From assembly GCF_027409185.1 (NCBI RefSeq), contig NC_084462.1:26945577-27009576 (forward strand): 64,000 bases of DNA. Reading direction: 5' to 3'. Positions 14,301 through 23,688 of the stretch are shown here, piece by piece (position 1 is the first letter of the stretch; each line of letters opens with the position of its first letter). The position numbers were made by a program, and so were the translations under genes. The DNA is from Cynocephalus volans (Eukaryota; Chordata; Mammalia; Dermoptera; Cynocephalidae). The notes below the pieces were generated by a model. That model did no database searches. It worked only from the letters and a program-made list of their open reading frames with translations, and had not been told where the DNA came from.

Positions 14301-15597
14301 GTAGTTTTCAGTGTACAAGTCTTCTGCCTCCTTAGTTAAACATTTTATTCTTTTTGGTGTTGTAAATGGAATTGTTTTCTTAATTTCTTTTCCAAATTGT
14401 GTGTTGGTAGTACAGGTTGAGCATCCCTAATCTGAAAATCCAAAATCCAAAATGCTCCAAAATTTGAAACTTTTTGACTGCCAACAGGACACTCAACCAG
14501 ATTTTTGTATTAGGGATGATCAACTAGTATGTATTCTGCAAATATCCAAAAATCCAGAAACATCCAAAATCTGAATCACTTCTGGTCCCAAGCATTTTGG
14601 ATAAGGGATATTCAACCTGTATGTAGAAATGTACCTTATTTTTGTGTGTTGATTTTGTATCCTGTAACTTTGCTGAACAATTTTTTTTAGTGTATAATCT
14701 TTAGGGTTTTCTATGTATGATATATCATCTTCAAACAGAGATAATTTTACTTTTTCCTCTCCAATTTGGATGCCTTTTATTTCTTTTTCTTATGTAATTG
14801 TTCAGGCTAGGACTTCCAGTACTGTGTTTAATAGTGGTGAAAGTGGGCGTCTTTGCCTTGTTCCTGATCTTTGAGGAAGAACTCAGTCTTTCACCACTGA
14901 GTGTGGTGTCAGCTGTGGGCTTTTCATATATGGCCTTTATGAGGTTGAGGTGGTTTCCTTCTAGTCCTAGTTTGTTAAGGCACATTTTTGCCTTTTCCTT
15001 TTTCCTCTGACCTCAATCCAGATGGAGACCAGCTGCTCACCTTCCGTCATGTAATAACCCTTCCTGCACTTTAGGGTGGACACCTGAAGGAAGGCAGCTC
15101 GATTTTCCTTCTTCAGAGAATGTGCCCACAGTTCTCTCCCCTTTCCATTAATTCATCCAGTTACAATGCAGACCTTTGTTGAGGGCACACTGTGAGCCAG
15201 GCTTGGACACAGTGTTTTCTCATCCACAGGAGGTTTCACATATGTTGTCTCAATCTTCATAGGAGCTGTCTGAAATAGGAATTATTTCTGTCCCCATATT
15301 CAGAAGCAGAGGTTCAGAGAGGCTGGCCCAAGGGGGAGCCAGCTCCCACGACCCCTTGCCTTAACAAATGAACCCCAACCCTTAAGCCATGTTGCTGGCC
15401 CCTGACCCAGATGGAAAGGGCCCAGGACCAATCGTGAAGTCTTCTTTGTCTCTTTGTGTTCACAGAGGTCCTGGACCTATGTCAAGAAGTGTAAGAACAA
15501 CATGAGTCCAAATCGGGGCTTGGTGACTCAGCTGTCTGAATGGGAGAAGACTATCCTTGGAAATTCCGTCACAGACATCTTGGATCTGCCCTACTGA
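1059..15597 (+). CDS. STYXL1: STYXL1 (MK-STYX), last four coding exons; 5' part lies left of the window
   Basis: Pseudophosphatase related to MAP-kinase phosphatases; the family has an N-terminal rhodanese/CH2 domain and a C-terminal dual-specificity phosphatase fold, and is linked to stress granules (G3BP1) and mitochondrial apoptosis through PTPMT1. Coding exons here are 1059-1204, 7787-7884, 9372-9484 and 15466-15597 (TGA 15595-15597). They give 162 residues, about the C-terminal half of the ~313-aa human protein, i.e. the phosphatase fold. Phases join cleanly: TT|T (Phe), G|AA (Glu), then phase 0. Exon 1 opens ELDAFQPYP and the protein ends DILDLPY, both very close to human. The signature loop reads FSTRGISR, with Phe-Ser where active enzymes have His-Cys, so no catalytic cysteine is present. 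Introns are 6.6, 1.5 and 6.0 kb. The rhodanese exons are not in the first 1058 bases. Confidence 0.95.
3089..3205 (+). mobile_element. tRNA-Ile-derived SINE, monomer (CYN-like)
   Basis: The body begins ggctgtttggttagctcag and carries an A box (tagctcagttgg, 3101-3112), an anticodon region gttgataaca, and a B box (ggtttggatcc, 3146-3156), followed by an A-rich tail (aaataaataaaaataaaa). The 8-bp repeat gaaggcaa flanks it at 3081-3088 and 3206-3213, so both ends are intact. It interrupts an old L1. Confidence 0.88.
4321..4386. mobile_element. Miniature mariner-like inverted-repeat element
   Basis: A short palindromic unit: the left arm reads gagagtacttcagaaggttc and the right arm, read in reverse complement, is tatatttcaaaaagttcaag. 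The arms share the tacTTCAaAAgGTTCA core with an A/T-rich centre. It lies inside old L1 sequence. The same left arm recurs at 63957-64000. Assignment to Tc1/mariner rests on the TA at the ends and the tiny size. Confidence 0.55.
5071..5091 (+). repeat. Poly(A) run between direct repeats
   Basis: A 21-base A run is bracketed by two copies of caatgaaatg (5059-5068 and 5092-5101). The structure looks like a retrotransposition event that inserted a tail only, or almost only. Confidence 0.6.
5355..5393. repeat. (AC)n microsatellite
   Basis: About 19 uninterrupted AC units inside the L1-derived block. Confidence 0.97.
5885..6655 (-). repeat. L1 LINE fragment, antisense
   Basis: T-rich sequence that is reverse-complement L1 ORF2 3' region, with features such as ttgttgaaaagattatc, gatctatgtctttcttt and ttgactgggattgaattgga. 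It abuts the sense L1 that ends near 5866, so the two fragments meet in opposite orientation. Confidence 0.8.
6660..6912 (+). repeat. L2 LINE 3' end
   Basis: Typical L2 3' terminal sequence, including cagactgggagctccttggg and the gcacataacaggcattagtt closing motif, ending just before the tetranucleotide repeat. Confidence 0.65.
6917..7081 (+). repeat. (GGAT)n tetranucleotide tract
   Basis: About 165 bp of imperfect ggat units with recurring variant blocks such as ggggagtgatgga and ggagggaggg, giving a higher-order pattern. The 68-aa Pro/Ser/His-rich antisense ORF over it is only the repeat translated. Confidence 0.95.
7305..7660 (+). repeat. L2 fragment followed by MIR
   Basis: 7305-7500 is L2-like (ctctcagggccttagcattt, then gctcaaatatcacctcc). 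7545-7660 is a MIR (tattgagtgcctgttatgtg, then ttatgaggtagct). Both are sense and ancient. Confidence 0.65.
7885..8914. other. STYXL1 intron, mostly unassigned
   Basis: Near-unique, moderately GC-rich sequence. Around 8270-8335 a short L3/CR1-like 3' end is likely (tccttccaactctgacttcc, then attctgtgg). Nothing else is recognisable, and the overlapping ORFs on both strands show no coding character. Confidence 0.5.
8915..9090 (+). repeat. MIR element
   Basis: Core motifs ggcaggcactgggctaagca, ctcattttccaggtgaggaa and atggcagagccaggactgg in the usual order. Confidence 0.75.
9372..9484 (+). CDS. STYXL1: STYXL1 exon carrying the dead phosphatase signature
   Basis: The exon encodes [18 protein letters not shown] and then [19 protein letters not shown]. 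In active dual-specificity phosphatases this is the P-loop, HCxxxxxR(S/T). Here the His-Cys pair is Phe-Ser while the following Arg-Ser is kept, so phosphate could still be bound but the thiolate nucleophile is missing. The human protein has Gln where this one has Arg after FST. Acceptor ag 9370-9371 and donor gt 9485-9486 are canonical. Two ORFs on the opposite strand overlap it but have no exon structure or recognisable content. Confidence 0.93.
9565..9930 (-). mobile_element. MaLR-type LTR (MST/MLT1 group), antisense
   Basis: The sequence opens with aatacctgaaactgggtaat and runs through ccttttaaagccatcagaac and cctaatcacctcttgaagg to a close near gggggacacaattcaaccg, which is the reverse of a MaLR LTR. 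It is a solo, decayed LTR about 110 bp past the STYXL1 signature exon. No internal viral genes are present. Confidence 0.65.
9931..10584. other. STYXL1 intron, no recognisable element
   Basis: GC-moderate unique sequence; no repeat, exon or RNA gene that I can support. Confidence 0.5.
10585..11152 (+). repeat. L1M-type LINE 3' end, sense
   Basis: Characteristic old L1 end: ttcatggcagcattattcgc, acatggatgaaccttgaggt, tggttgccaggggctggggc, then gaactgcacacctaaaaatg and a final tttaccacaattt. Confidence 0.85.
11153..12589. other. STYXL1 intron, no recognisable element
   Basis: Unique GC-rich sequence. ORFs of up to 121 codons occur on the + strand near 11740-12107 but have no homology I recognise, and they overlap others in different frames. 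Confidence 0.45.
12590..12960 (+). repeat. Two MIR elements
   Basis: 12590-12780 is a nearly full MIR (acatgccaggccatttc through aggtaacttgcccaaagcca). 12825-12960 is a second MIR-like piece (cactactcttactaagtgtg, then cacctttctgtcccctcag). Confidence 0.65.
13080..14990 (-). repeat. L1 LINE, antisense, long fragment
   Basis: Reverse-complement L1M: the 3'-end-like block at 13080-13370 (gtgcaaccaatctcccagac, aaactctgtacccattaaac) followed by antisense ORF2 (agtgaacccatctaggccat, ttttcaaagagccagctttt, gtggtgaaagtgggcgtctt). A TIR element is inserted at 14413-14619. Confidence 0.85.
14413..14619. mobile_element. Tigger-type (Tc1/mariner) miniature element
   Basis: 207-bp element with terminal inverted repeats. 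The left end is caggttgagcatccctaatc; the right end in reverse complement is caggttgaatatcccttatc. TA dinucleotides flank both ends (14411-14412 and 14620-14621), the target duplication of Tc1/mariner elements. The interior is A/T-rich with no coding capacity. Confidence 0.85.
15165..15340 (+). repeat. MIR element
   Basis: MIR core including gagggcacactgtgagccag, catatgttgtctcaatcttc and cagaagcagaggttcagaga. Confidence 0.65.
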
Positions 15598-16835
15598 TCT
15601 TCTCTGCAGCCCAGTGATGTGTGCTGAAGAACTCCACTTGGGGGCTTCTTGTGGGTAGATGGCTAGAGTGTGTACCCAGGTTGTCTGGAAGGAGAAGGCC
15701 TTTGCTGCCTGAAGCTTGTGTCAGCCTCCTGCACTGGTTCTTCCCAGGCGCCGTGTTCACTCCACACAGCAGGTACACTCTGCTCAGGCTCAGCGGAACC
15801 TAAATCCCTGGGGCATCCTGGACCAACCCCACTGTGCTCCTGAGGCTGCCTCTGGAACAGAATCTGGCAGCTGGAGCAGCTGCTCCATTCGCTCCCTCCC
15901 CCCACCCATGACTTGTACCCTTTTGAGGCTGTCTGGGGGAAGCTCCAGAGGTTGCCTTATGTTGGTCCACAGGGGGTGTCACAATGCCCACCAGCCCAAG
16001 ATGCCAGGCCCAGCCTTGGCCCAGGCCCCAGGCTCCTGGAATGAGGGCACACCCTTGTCCCAGTGCTCCCCACCACACACCCTCTGGTCAGTGGGTACAG
16101 ATTTCTTTCCGTTGCTCTCCACTCATTTCTGCCTGACTGTGTTCACAAGAGTCCCACCCCTCCACTCCGGACACCCAGATTTCTAGAAATCCCTCAGGTC
16201 TTAAAGAGAGTTGTTTCCTGAATGCACTTCTCCAGAGCCAGCAGCACTCACAACAACCTGGGAGTCAGGAGAGGGCACAGGCAAGGGGACTGGGGGGAAA
16301 TTTAGGATGTACATCAATGCAGGGCCTTCCCTAAGTACATTTAGCAAATGTTCCCTGTCACCACCTGGGTCAGGCTGGGGATACATAAGTGAATGCCATC
16401 GCACCTCCTAGGACTCTCTGCAGGATTTCCCCCACCTCCACCCCAACAGAAAGGCAAGCTTCAAGGAGGAATGTGGTTTTGCCAGAGAGGGGAGGGCTTT
16501 TCAGGCCGTGCTGGCTTAAGTCAGGGTCTGACTTGGAACAGAGTCTGGGATGGCTGCAGAGCAAAGGCTCCTCCTGGTAGGTAGGGCAGAGCCACTGGAA
16601 AGTTTTAAGCAGGGGCATGGTGGGGAATTAGCCTTGTGTTTTAGGAAGGGCAGTCTGGTGGCTGTGTGAAGGGGCAGCAGAGCTGAGCCTGAAGGCGGGC
16701 AGACAGTAAAGAGGCCTCTGTAAAAATCCAAGCGAGAAAAGGGGCTCGGGATCCCTTTCCCAAAGAGGCGCAGCTTCCCAAGGACGACGGTGTCGGAGGC
16801 AGGTGTCACCTCCCTGACCCTGGCTTGCTCCCAGC
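15598..16835. other. STYXL1 3' UTR and intergenic gap to TMEM120A
   Basis: This starts just past the STYXL1 stop. Neither AATAAA nor ATTAAA occurs on the + strand across it; the closest variant is agtaaa near 16705. The sequence is otherwise unique and the many overlapping ORFs in it have no recognisable content. Confidence 0.55.
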
Positions 16836-17660
16836 ATGACTGAACGCCCGAGCCGAGCCTCAGTCCAGGCCAGAAGCCGCCGGGCGCCTAGCCCTCCGCT
16901 CCTGGCCCCGCCCCGGGCCCGGATTGGCTCCGGCGGGGGGCGGTGCCAGCGCGCGGGCGGCGCCGGGCCTTTTCCCGTTGGCGGCCCGGGCGGCTCGAGC
17001 CCGGAAGCGGCGAGGGCGGCGGGGGCGGAGGCGCCTCAGGCCGGCCGGGGTTTGCGGCGCCGTCCTCAACTCGCGGCTCCTGCGGCCGGTGGCGCGGCAG
17101 CCATGCAGCCCCCGCCCCCGGGCCCGCTGGGCGACTGCCTGCGGGACTGGGAGGATCTGCAGCAGGACTTCCAGAGCATCCAGGTGAGCGCCGCTGCGGG
17201 CGCCCAGTTCCCCGAGCCACGTCTCTCTGGCCTGGGGTCAAGGGTCGGGCAGCCCCGGGTCAGGCAGCGGGGAGCTCAGGGCCAGGGTTCGGGGGCTCTG
17301 GCGTCGCTCCCGGGGGCGGCGAGGCCCCGGGTGCCCCTGTCCCTGGCGGGCTCCTCCTGGATGTCTGGTGGCAGCCACATTCGCCCGCGCGGCCGCCGCG
17401 ACCCTGGCGGGACCCCACTGCGCCGGGCGACCTCGGCCTCCCGGCAGGGCCCTGGATTTCGCGACTGTCCCCGGTCTCAGCACCGGCCCCGGAACACGAC
17501 CCCGTTCGTTCCCAGGAGAGCTGCCGGCTGAGTCAGAGCCGGCCGGCCCAGCCTTGGGTCATCACTCAGCAAACACGCCGCGGGCGCCCGCCCTCGGCCG
17601 CTCCGGGCTGACTGCTGTGGGGAGCAGCCGGAGGCAGCCCGGCCTGGCCGGGGAAGCGGT
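16836..17660 (+). promoter_or_regulatory. TMEM120A: CpG-island promoter and first exon of TMEM120A
   Basis: Base composition changes sharply near 16836 to very G+C-rich sequence with abundant CpG, continues across the first coding exon and fades after about 17660. Upstream of the ATG at 17103 are a GC box (ccccgcccc, 16906-16914), an inverted CCAAT box (attgg, 16923-16927) and a second GC box (ggggcgg, 16937-16943). There is no clear TATA box, as expected for a broadly expressed gene. The transcription start probably lies between about 16950 and 17090. STYXL1 coding sequence ends 1.5 kb upstream on the same strand, so the island most likely serves TMEM120A alone. Confidence 0.8.
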
Positions 17661-20600
17661 GTTTAGGTGAAGTCCTCGGCCTCGATGGCGGCGGGGCCGT
17701 CCTAGACAGAGAGACAGCGTCCACCAAGGTCTTTAGATGGGAAGGAGGTGACTTGGCAGGCCCATGTGGATGTTGCAAGGAAATGGGAAGGGAAAAGTGG
17801 GCGGGTCCCTGCAGGGACCAGTCCTGAGCCTGACTGAGTCGCTCTGACGCCAGTGGGAAGCCACGGGAGGAATTCTGTGGATCGGGCTCATATGGAACAC
17901 TGGCTTTTCTGTCCAGGGGCCAGGGAGAAGGAGGCTGCTCCAGGCAGGAGAGGGTGTGGCTGTGGGTGGGCAGAGGTGGTATATGCTTGCGTTTGAGGGG
18001 GTGTGGTGGCCCCTCCTGGGCATGAGAAAGTAGACTCAGAGTAGAGCCCAAGCCAGCTAGTGACTTGGTTAGGCCTTTGCCTCTCCTGGACTGTTTCCAG
18101 CCCCTTCCTGTCTCCATTGAAACCCAGCTGCCCCCTGGCCCTGCCAAGCCTGCCACTGTTAGTGCTTCTCTCAAGTCCTGAGCACCCTGCCTGGCCTCTC
18201 CGCACTGCCCCTTGCCCAGTCTTTAGTCTGTACCATCTCGAGACTCACCAGGGCAAAGTGCTCAAGGAAGCCTTGGGCCAAAGGTGTTGGGGAGGGGGAC
18301 TGGTCTTATAGCAGGAGGTCTAAGGACTGAAGCCTGATGACCTTTAACCTGGGAGGAAGACATTGGTAATGTCTGAGCACAAGTCACTTTGGATAACCCA
18401 CTCTCCCCATGTACGTGCAGGCTGGAGAGGCAGGAGGCACTGAGAGTAGGGGTGGCTTCCAGCAGCCTGCTAGCTACAGAAGGTGGACCTGTGGGCCTAG
18501 AACCCAGATTCAGGGAGGACAGAGAGCCTGTGGAGGGGTTGGGACAACTAGTAGATAGGCTGACACTAAGAACACCTTCAGGAACTAATCTGTTGCTGGG
18601 GGATGGGTGCCGTGGGGGCCTCTGGCTTGCAGGAGGACACCTGGCTCCTTGCTTCCTTGGAGAGACAGCAACCTCAGGGAGGTCACTGGGCAGGCACAGC
18701 AAGTTCTGCTGCCTTTGCTGCTGAAACTCTCCCAGGGAACCCTGGAGTAGATTGTGCCCCACGTCCTGCCTAGCAGGCTCTGGCTCAGTGGCTCCCCAAC
18801 AGCCTGTGCCTTCTCCCATCTGGCCCCCAGGAGACCCACCGGCTATACCGCCTGAAGCTGGAGGAGCTGACCCAGCTGCAGAACAGTTGCACCAGTTCCA
18901 TTGCTCGGCAGAAGAAGCAGCTCCAGGAGCTGGCCCTCGTCCTGAAGAAGTTAGGACCCTACCCTGACCCCCAACCTCACCTTGGGCTGGGTGTGTTGTG
19001 TCTGACCTGTGGGGTGGAAGAGCTGGCGCTGACTGGGACCCTGGGCACAGCTTCTCCCCTCCTGGACCTCGTTTGCCCTTCTACCCCGCGGGTGTCAGGT
19101 ACGACACCTGGGAGCCTGCCTGTTCTTACTCTCTCTGGCCCCAACTGCAGATGCAAACCCTCCCTCTCATCAGAGGCCAAGGAGTCTGCGCAGGAGCTCG
19201 AGAACCAGATGAAAGAGCGCCAAGGCCTCTTCTTTGACATGGAGGCTTATTTGCCCAAGAAGAATGGGTGAGGGCCCCACACTCCCGCCCCCAGCTCCGT
19301 TCACAGCCACTCTTGGGAGAGAGGCCTGATGCTGGGTGCTTCCACTCCTTGGTCATTCAATCGGCAAACGTCCTCTGGACCCACTGTGGGCTGAGCAGTC
19401 AGGCACAGTCTTGGCATCAGGGAAGACAACCTGATCGATGGTGACAGCGCACTGTGATAGGTGCTTTGTGGAGAAGTATAGGCATTTGGGGGGGGGCATG
19501 GTGAGGACACCTAACCTGGCCCAGGAGGTCGGCGAAAGCTTGCTGAGCTGAGTCCTAAAGGACAAAGAGTGACAGACACGGGAAGGTGGGTGACATCAGG
19601 GAGCGCCAAGGCAGGAGGAGAGGTTCAGCGGCAGCTGTGAGACCAGAGGCATGCCTGGCTGCAGAGCTCGCCCTGGGCCCAGTAGGCAAGGGAGACTGAT
19701 GGGCACACATGCACTAGAAAGATCAATTGCCATCACCAAGGAAGATGGACAGGGACAGTGCAAAACCCTAGGCCTAGCAATCCCAGCAGAGGAGACTGCA
19801 GGCACAGAACGTGTCCCAGAAGGCAAGGAGGAAAGCAGGGTCAGTAGTCTCAGATCAGGGGAGTGGGGTCCCCAGGAAGGGGACATCAGGGGACCTTGTA
19901 GAGAAGCACTCGGTAGAGCGATGACAGTGGAAGTTGGGATGGAGGGTGAGGAAGGCGCTGAGGAGGGGACAGCAGCTGTCTTCAGAAGCATGGCTGGGAG
20001 TGGAAGGAGGGAATTCGTAACTAGAAACCGTAACTAGAAGTTAGCTGAAGGGTTGAGGGCAGCTTCTGCTTGGCTGTAGGTGTTACCTTGTACACAGGAG
20101 ACTTGGGTCTATCCACCTGCTGAGAGCAGGGGGCAGATGGAGGCACAAGACTCAGAGAAGGGCAGTGGGTGACAGAGATGGAAGAGACGGGTGGGGGCCC
20201 TCGTTTTGACAGGAGGGTGCGGAGGTGGGGGAGGAGGCGGACAGAGATGTCAGCTGCCAGGCTGTTTTCTGTGTGGCGCTGCTGCAGGCAAGGCTGGCAG
20301 TGGAAGGAGATGGGTGGAGGGTTTAGGAGAAAGGACTTGAAGTGTTACTGTGGGGAGGGGTTAGGGAGCTGAGTGGTGATGTCAGCAGCCTGGTAGGCTG
20401 GCAGTGGGGACCGGAGTCTGGGACTGCGTGAGAGGGTTGTCAGCTCACTGGGCTGGTTGGAGCCCCACCCTGCCCCATAGTCTCTTTGCAGCCTTGGGCA
20501 AGTCCCTGAACCACTCTGAACCTCTGTCCCTATGGGTTGAGTGTGAACAGGAGCACATGTGTCGGGTGCAGCTGCTTAGTAAATGACTGTGACTTTGCTG

Positions 20601-23008
20601 TCACCTCTTGGAGTTTCTCTGACAGAGAAGGACAAGATGAGCTTACTGGGTGGGTGTGATAGAAATGCCAGGAGGCTGGGAGCTACGGGGATCGGCAGGA
20701 ACGTGCTGGAAATGTGGAGGAGGGCAGTCGGGAAGGGAGACCTGGGGCAGGAGACTGTGGGAGGACTCAGGACGGGGGAAGGGTCCTCGCAGTGGGAAGA
20801 AACAGGCCAGGTGTCCAGGGTCAGGATTCAACCAGACCGAGCTCCGAGTTTCCAGGCTGTTCTGGGCTGAGAGGAGGTCCAGGGTGTGGCCATGGGTCAC
20901 TGAAATGGACTCAGGACTGAAAGTTCCATGGAGCTGTGGGGTAGGTGGTGGTGGTCATTGCACAGGTGTTGGGTCCACTGCCTGGGCCCACGGAGTGTTC
21001 TGGGATGTGGGGATGGCTTCAGTAGGTGGGGGAGGCAGGATTCTCTCAAGGCCCTGAGGTGGGGAGCTTTGGTCAAGGTTCTGGAGCAGGCAGGACAAAA
21101 GGCTGGGCATCGTGTGGGGCTGGTCAGCAGCACCCCCAAGGTCAGAACCAAAGCTAACACCATGGGGAAGGCAGCCAGCTGGGGGGCGTGGGCCCGACTC
21201 AGGTCCAGCTCACTCGGGGTTCTGAGCTCTGTGCCCTGTGCCATTTGGCTTCTCTGTCATTCAAGGCCTCTCGTCACCCTGTCTTCCTCTCCCCTAGGTT
21301 GTACCTGAGCTTGGTCCTGGGGAACGTCAATGTGACACTCCTGAGCAAGCAGGCTAAGTAATTGGTTACCACGGGCTGTGCTCAGCCCTGCTCTCCACCC
21401 CTCCCGACTGCTTCCCACTCTGCCCTGACTTCCCTCGGCTAAGCCTTGGGGTTCAGGGGCTGCTCCCCCATGCCAGCCCCTGCCACCTGTGGACATGTGT
21501 CTGGAGCAGGAGCTTCCCTCCTGGGGCGGAGGCGAGGCGGGCGCCGCCAGCCTGTCCCACGAGCGTGTGCCCCCAGGTTTGCCTACAAAGACGAATACGA
21601 GAAGTTCAAGCTCTACCTCACCATCATCCTCATCCTCATCTCCTTCACCTGCCGCTTCCTGCTCAACTCCAGGTGGGCATCCTACTGCTGGGGCCGGAGC
21701 CTGCGCCCTCTCAGGCACTCTGGCACCAACCCTCTGTGCCCCTCCCAGGGTGACAGACGCCGCCTTCAACTTCTTGCTGGTCTGGTATTACTGCACCCTG
21801 ACCATCCGTGAGAGCATCCTCATCAACAACGGCTCCCGGTGGGCAAGGGAGCCGGCCCCACCAGCTCCTCCTGGGGGGTGGAAGCCGTGGGCTGGGGGAT
21901 GACCCACTGGGAAGCAGGAGCTGGGCGGGGGCACTGGATTCTCCCTTCAGACCCCTCCCTGTCCATGAGCACTGGTCCTGCTGGGGGGCTGGGGGCGTGA
22001 CAGTGGCTCCCTGATGCAGGATCAAAGGCTGGTGGGTTTTCCATCACTACGTGTCCACGTTCCTGTCGGGAGTAATGCTGACATGGTGAGTGGCCCAGGC
22101 CTCCACAGGTGGGAGCTGGGACAAGGAGAGAGATGGTGGTCCCAAGCCTCCCACACCTCCCTCTGCTTTCCACTTCAGGCCTGATGGTCTCATGTACCAG
22201 AAGTTCCGGAACCAATTCCTGTCCTTCTCCATGTACCAGAGTGAGTGTCTAAGAGGTCCCTTCTTGGCTCGGGACTTGCCCATGGCGGGGGGAGGGGCGG
22301 GGAAAGAATTCAGGCTCCAGCCGCTTCCTCGTGCCCGGCCCCCAGGCTTCGTGCAGTTCCTCCAGTATTACTACCAGAGCGGCTGTCTGTACCGCTTGCG
22401 GGCCCTGGGGGAGAGGCACACCATGGACCTCACTGTGGGTGAGTCGGGCTGGCCGCCCACCTCTGGAATCCTGGTGGGGAGCTGGGAAGGCAGACTTCTT
22501 TCCTCCCCATCTGGATCAGTGTGACGGCGGCCACATCTGTCCCTGGTTATTCCGTGCTCTGCCCTTTCTACCTCTAGAGGGCTTCCAGTCCTGGATGTGG
22601 CGGGGCCTCACCTTCCTGCTGCCTTTTCTTTTCTTTGGACATGTAAGTTGTACCTGTGTGTCCCTGACCAACTGTCCATCCCCTGCTCTGGCTTTGGGCT
22701 CTAGCAGGCCCCAGATTTTTGAGTAAAACTTGCCCTCCCCTTCAGTTCTGGCAGCTTTTTAATGCGCTGACACTGTTTAACCTGGCCCGGGACCCTCAGT
22801 GCAAGGAGTGGCAGGTGAGCCCAGGCCCCTGGAGAGGACAGCTGGGAGGGCAGGGCCCTGGCCCCGGTCCTGACCAGGTTCCTCCCTCCCGCAGGTGCTC
22901 ATGTGTGGCCTCCCCTTCCTCCTCCTCTTCCTTGGCAATTTCTTCACCACCCTGCGGGTTGTGCACCAGAAATTCCACAGCCAGCGGCGCGGGAGCAAGA
23001 AAGAATGA
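17103..23008 (+). CDS. TMEM120A: TMEM120A (TACAN / NET29), complete, 12 coding exons, 343 aa
   Basis: Six-helix membrane protein of the nuclear envelope, ER and plasma membrane. It was proposed as a mechanosensory channel in nociceptors; cryo-EM showed a dimer with an ELOVL-like fold that binds coenzyme A. Exons: 17103-17183, 18831-18949, 19151-19267, 21298-21357, 21577-21672, 21749-21838, 22020-22085, 22179-22240, 22346-22438, 22578-22642, 22746-22814, 22895-23008. They total 1032 nt, exactly 343 codons plus TGA, the human length. Residues 1-100 are polar and helical (coiled-coil region, [11 protein letters not shown]). Hydrophobic segments follow, such as [33 protein letters not shown] and [13 protein letters not shown]. 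The CoA-pocket stretch WWVFHHYVS puts Trp193, His196 and His197 at their human positions. The ATG sits in the CpG-rich first exon. The protein is nearly identical to human; divergence is mainly in the coiled coil. Confidence 0.98.
17184..18830 (+). other. TMEM120A intron 1
   Basis: The CpG-rich 5' part belongs to the promoter island; the remainder is unique GC-rich sequence with no repeat that I recognise. Long open frames here, on both strands, come from high G+C. Confidence 0.55.
19268..21297 (+). other. TMEM120A intron 3
   Basis: Largest TMEM120A intron, about 2 kb and G-rich. 19380-19720 has the look of an ancient interspersed repeat (degraded gagctgagtcctaaaggaca-type text) that I cannot place in a family. 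Nothing else is supported. Confidence 0.45.
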
Positions 23009-23215
23009 GGCTGGCCCTTCCCCTGCCAGCCCCAAAGGGCTGTGTTGCACGTGTCATGGGAGGGGATGGGAAGTATGTGCGTGTGTATGTGCAGGCACGC
23101 ATGTGCAGGAGCAGGGCTGTCTTCTCTTCTCCCCGGGGGTTTTGTGGGCTCTGTGGGCCCTGAAGGAAGACCTGGGCCTATGTCCCAGTGTGTAAGGAGC
23201 TGGGGCCAGAGGCTT

Positions 23216-23221
23216 AATAAA
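23216..23221 (+). terminator. TMEM120A: Poly(A) signal of TMEM120A
   Basis: An AATAAA hexamer lies 208 nt past the TGA at 23006-23008. A GT-rich stretch (gtgtgtgttc, about 23249-23258) follows at the right distance for a downstream element, so cleavage is expected near 23235-23245. The 3' UTR is about 230 nt. Confidence 0.88.
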
Positions 23222-23362
23222 GGAAGAGAGGCACAGAGGCAGCCTGAGGTGTGTGTTCACCACGGCAGAGGTTCTTGGGGCTCCTGGGGTCTGAGTTAAG
23301 TAGATCCAGGCGGAGGCCTTGGATCCAGTCAAGCTATACCAGCCAAATTCAGAAAACAGAAC

Positions 23363-23368
23363 TTTATT
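23363..23368 (-). terminator. POR: Poly(A) signal of POR
   Basis: tttatt on the + strand is AATAAA on the - strand, 321 nt past the POR stop codon (TAG, + positions 23689-23691). It is the only AATAAA between the POR stop and the TMEM120A 3' end, and it gives a POR 3' UTR of about 340 nt ending near 23345. Confidence 0.88.
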
Positions 23369-23688
23369 CCAAAGGCCAGAGGTTATTTAAAATAATTTAC
23401 ACTCATTGAAAATCACATGGAGGGGCCAGTTCCCAGCTCAGCTGAGAGAAAGAGCCTTGGCTTGACAGCCACCAAGGGCCTCAGGCATCGTTAAGTGTGG
23501 GGTCCTGTCACCCCTGTCATCTGCCCTGGGGGCTCAGGAGGGCACATCTCAGGCCTGGAGAAGCCTTCGTCCCTGGGCCTGCCTCCCGTGGCAAGGCCAA
23601 GTGGAAACCTCCCAGGAGGCTGGCAGAAGGGATGAGGAAAGTGATCAAGTGGGCAGCAAGTCTGTGGGGTGCAGGTGGAGGTCAGGCC

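Noticed and set aside
16836-17531. 231-codon open frame across the TMEM120A promoter and first exon
   Set aside because: It is one of several overlapping long frames in a CpG island. TMEM120A exon 1 uses an internal ATG, splices at 17183 and matches the known protein; the rest is composition.
17566-18174. 202-codon antisense ORF in TMEM120A intron 1
   Set aside because: Low-complexity Pro/Ser/Arg-rich translation of GC-rich intron, in conflict with other frames; no domain.
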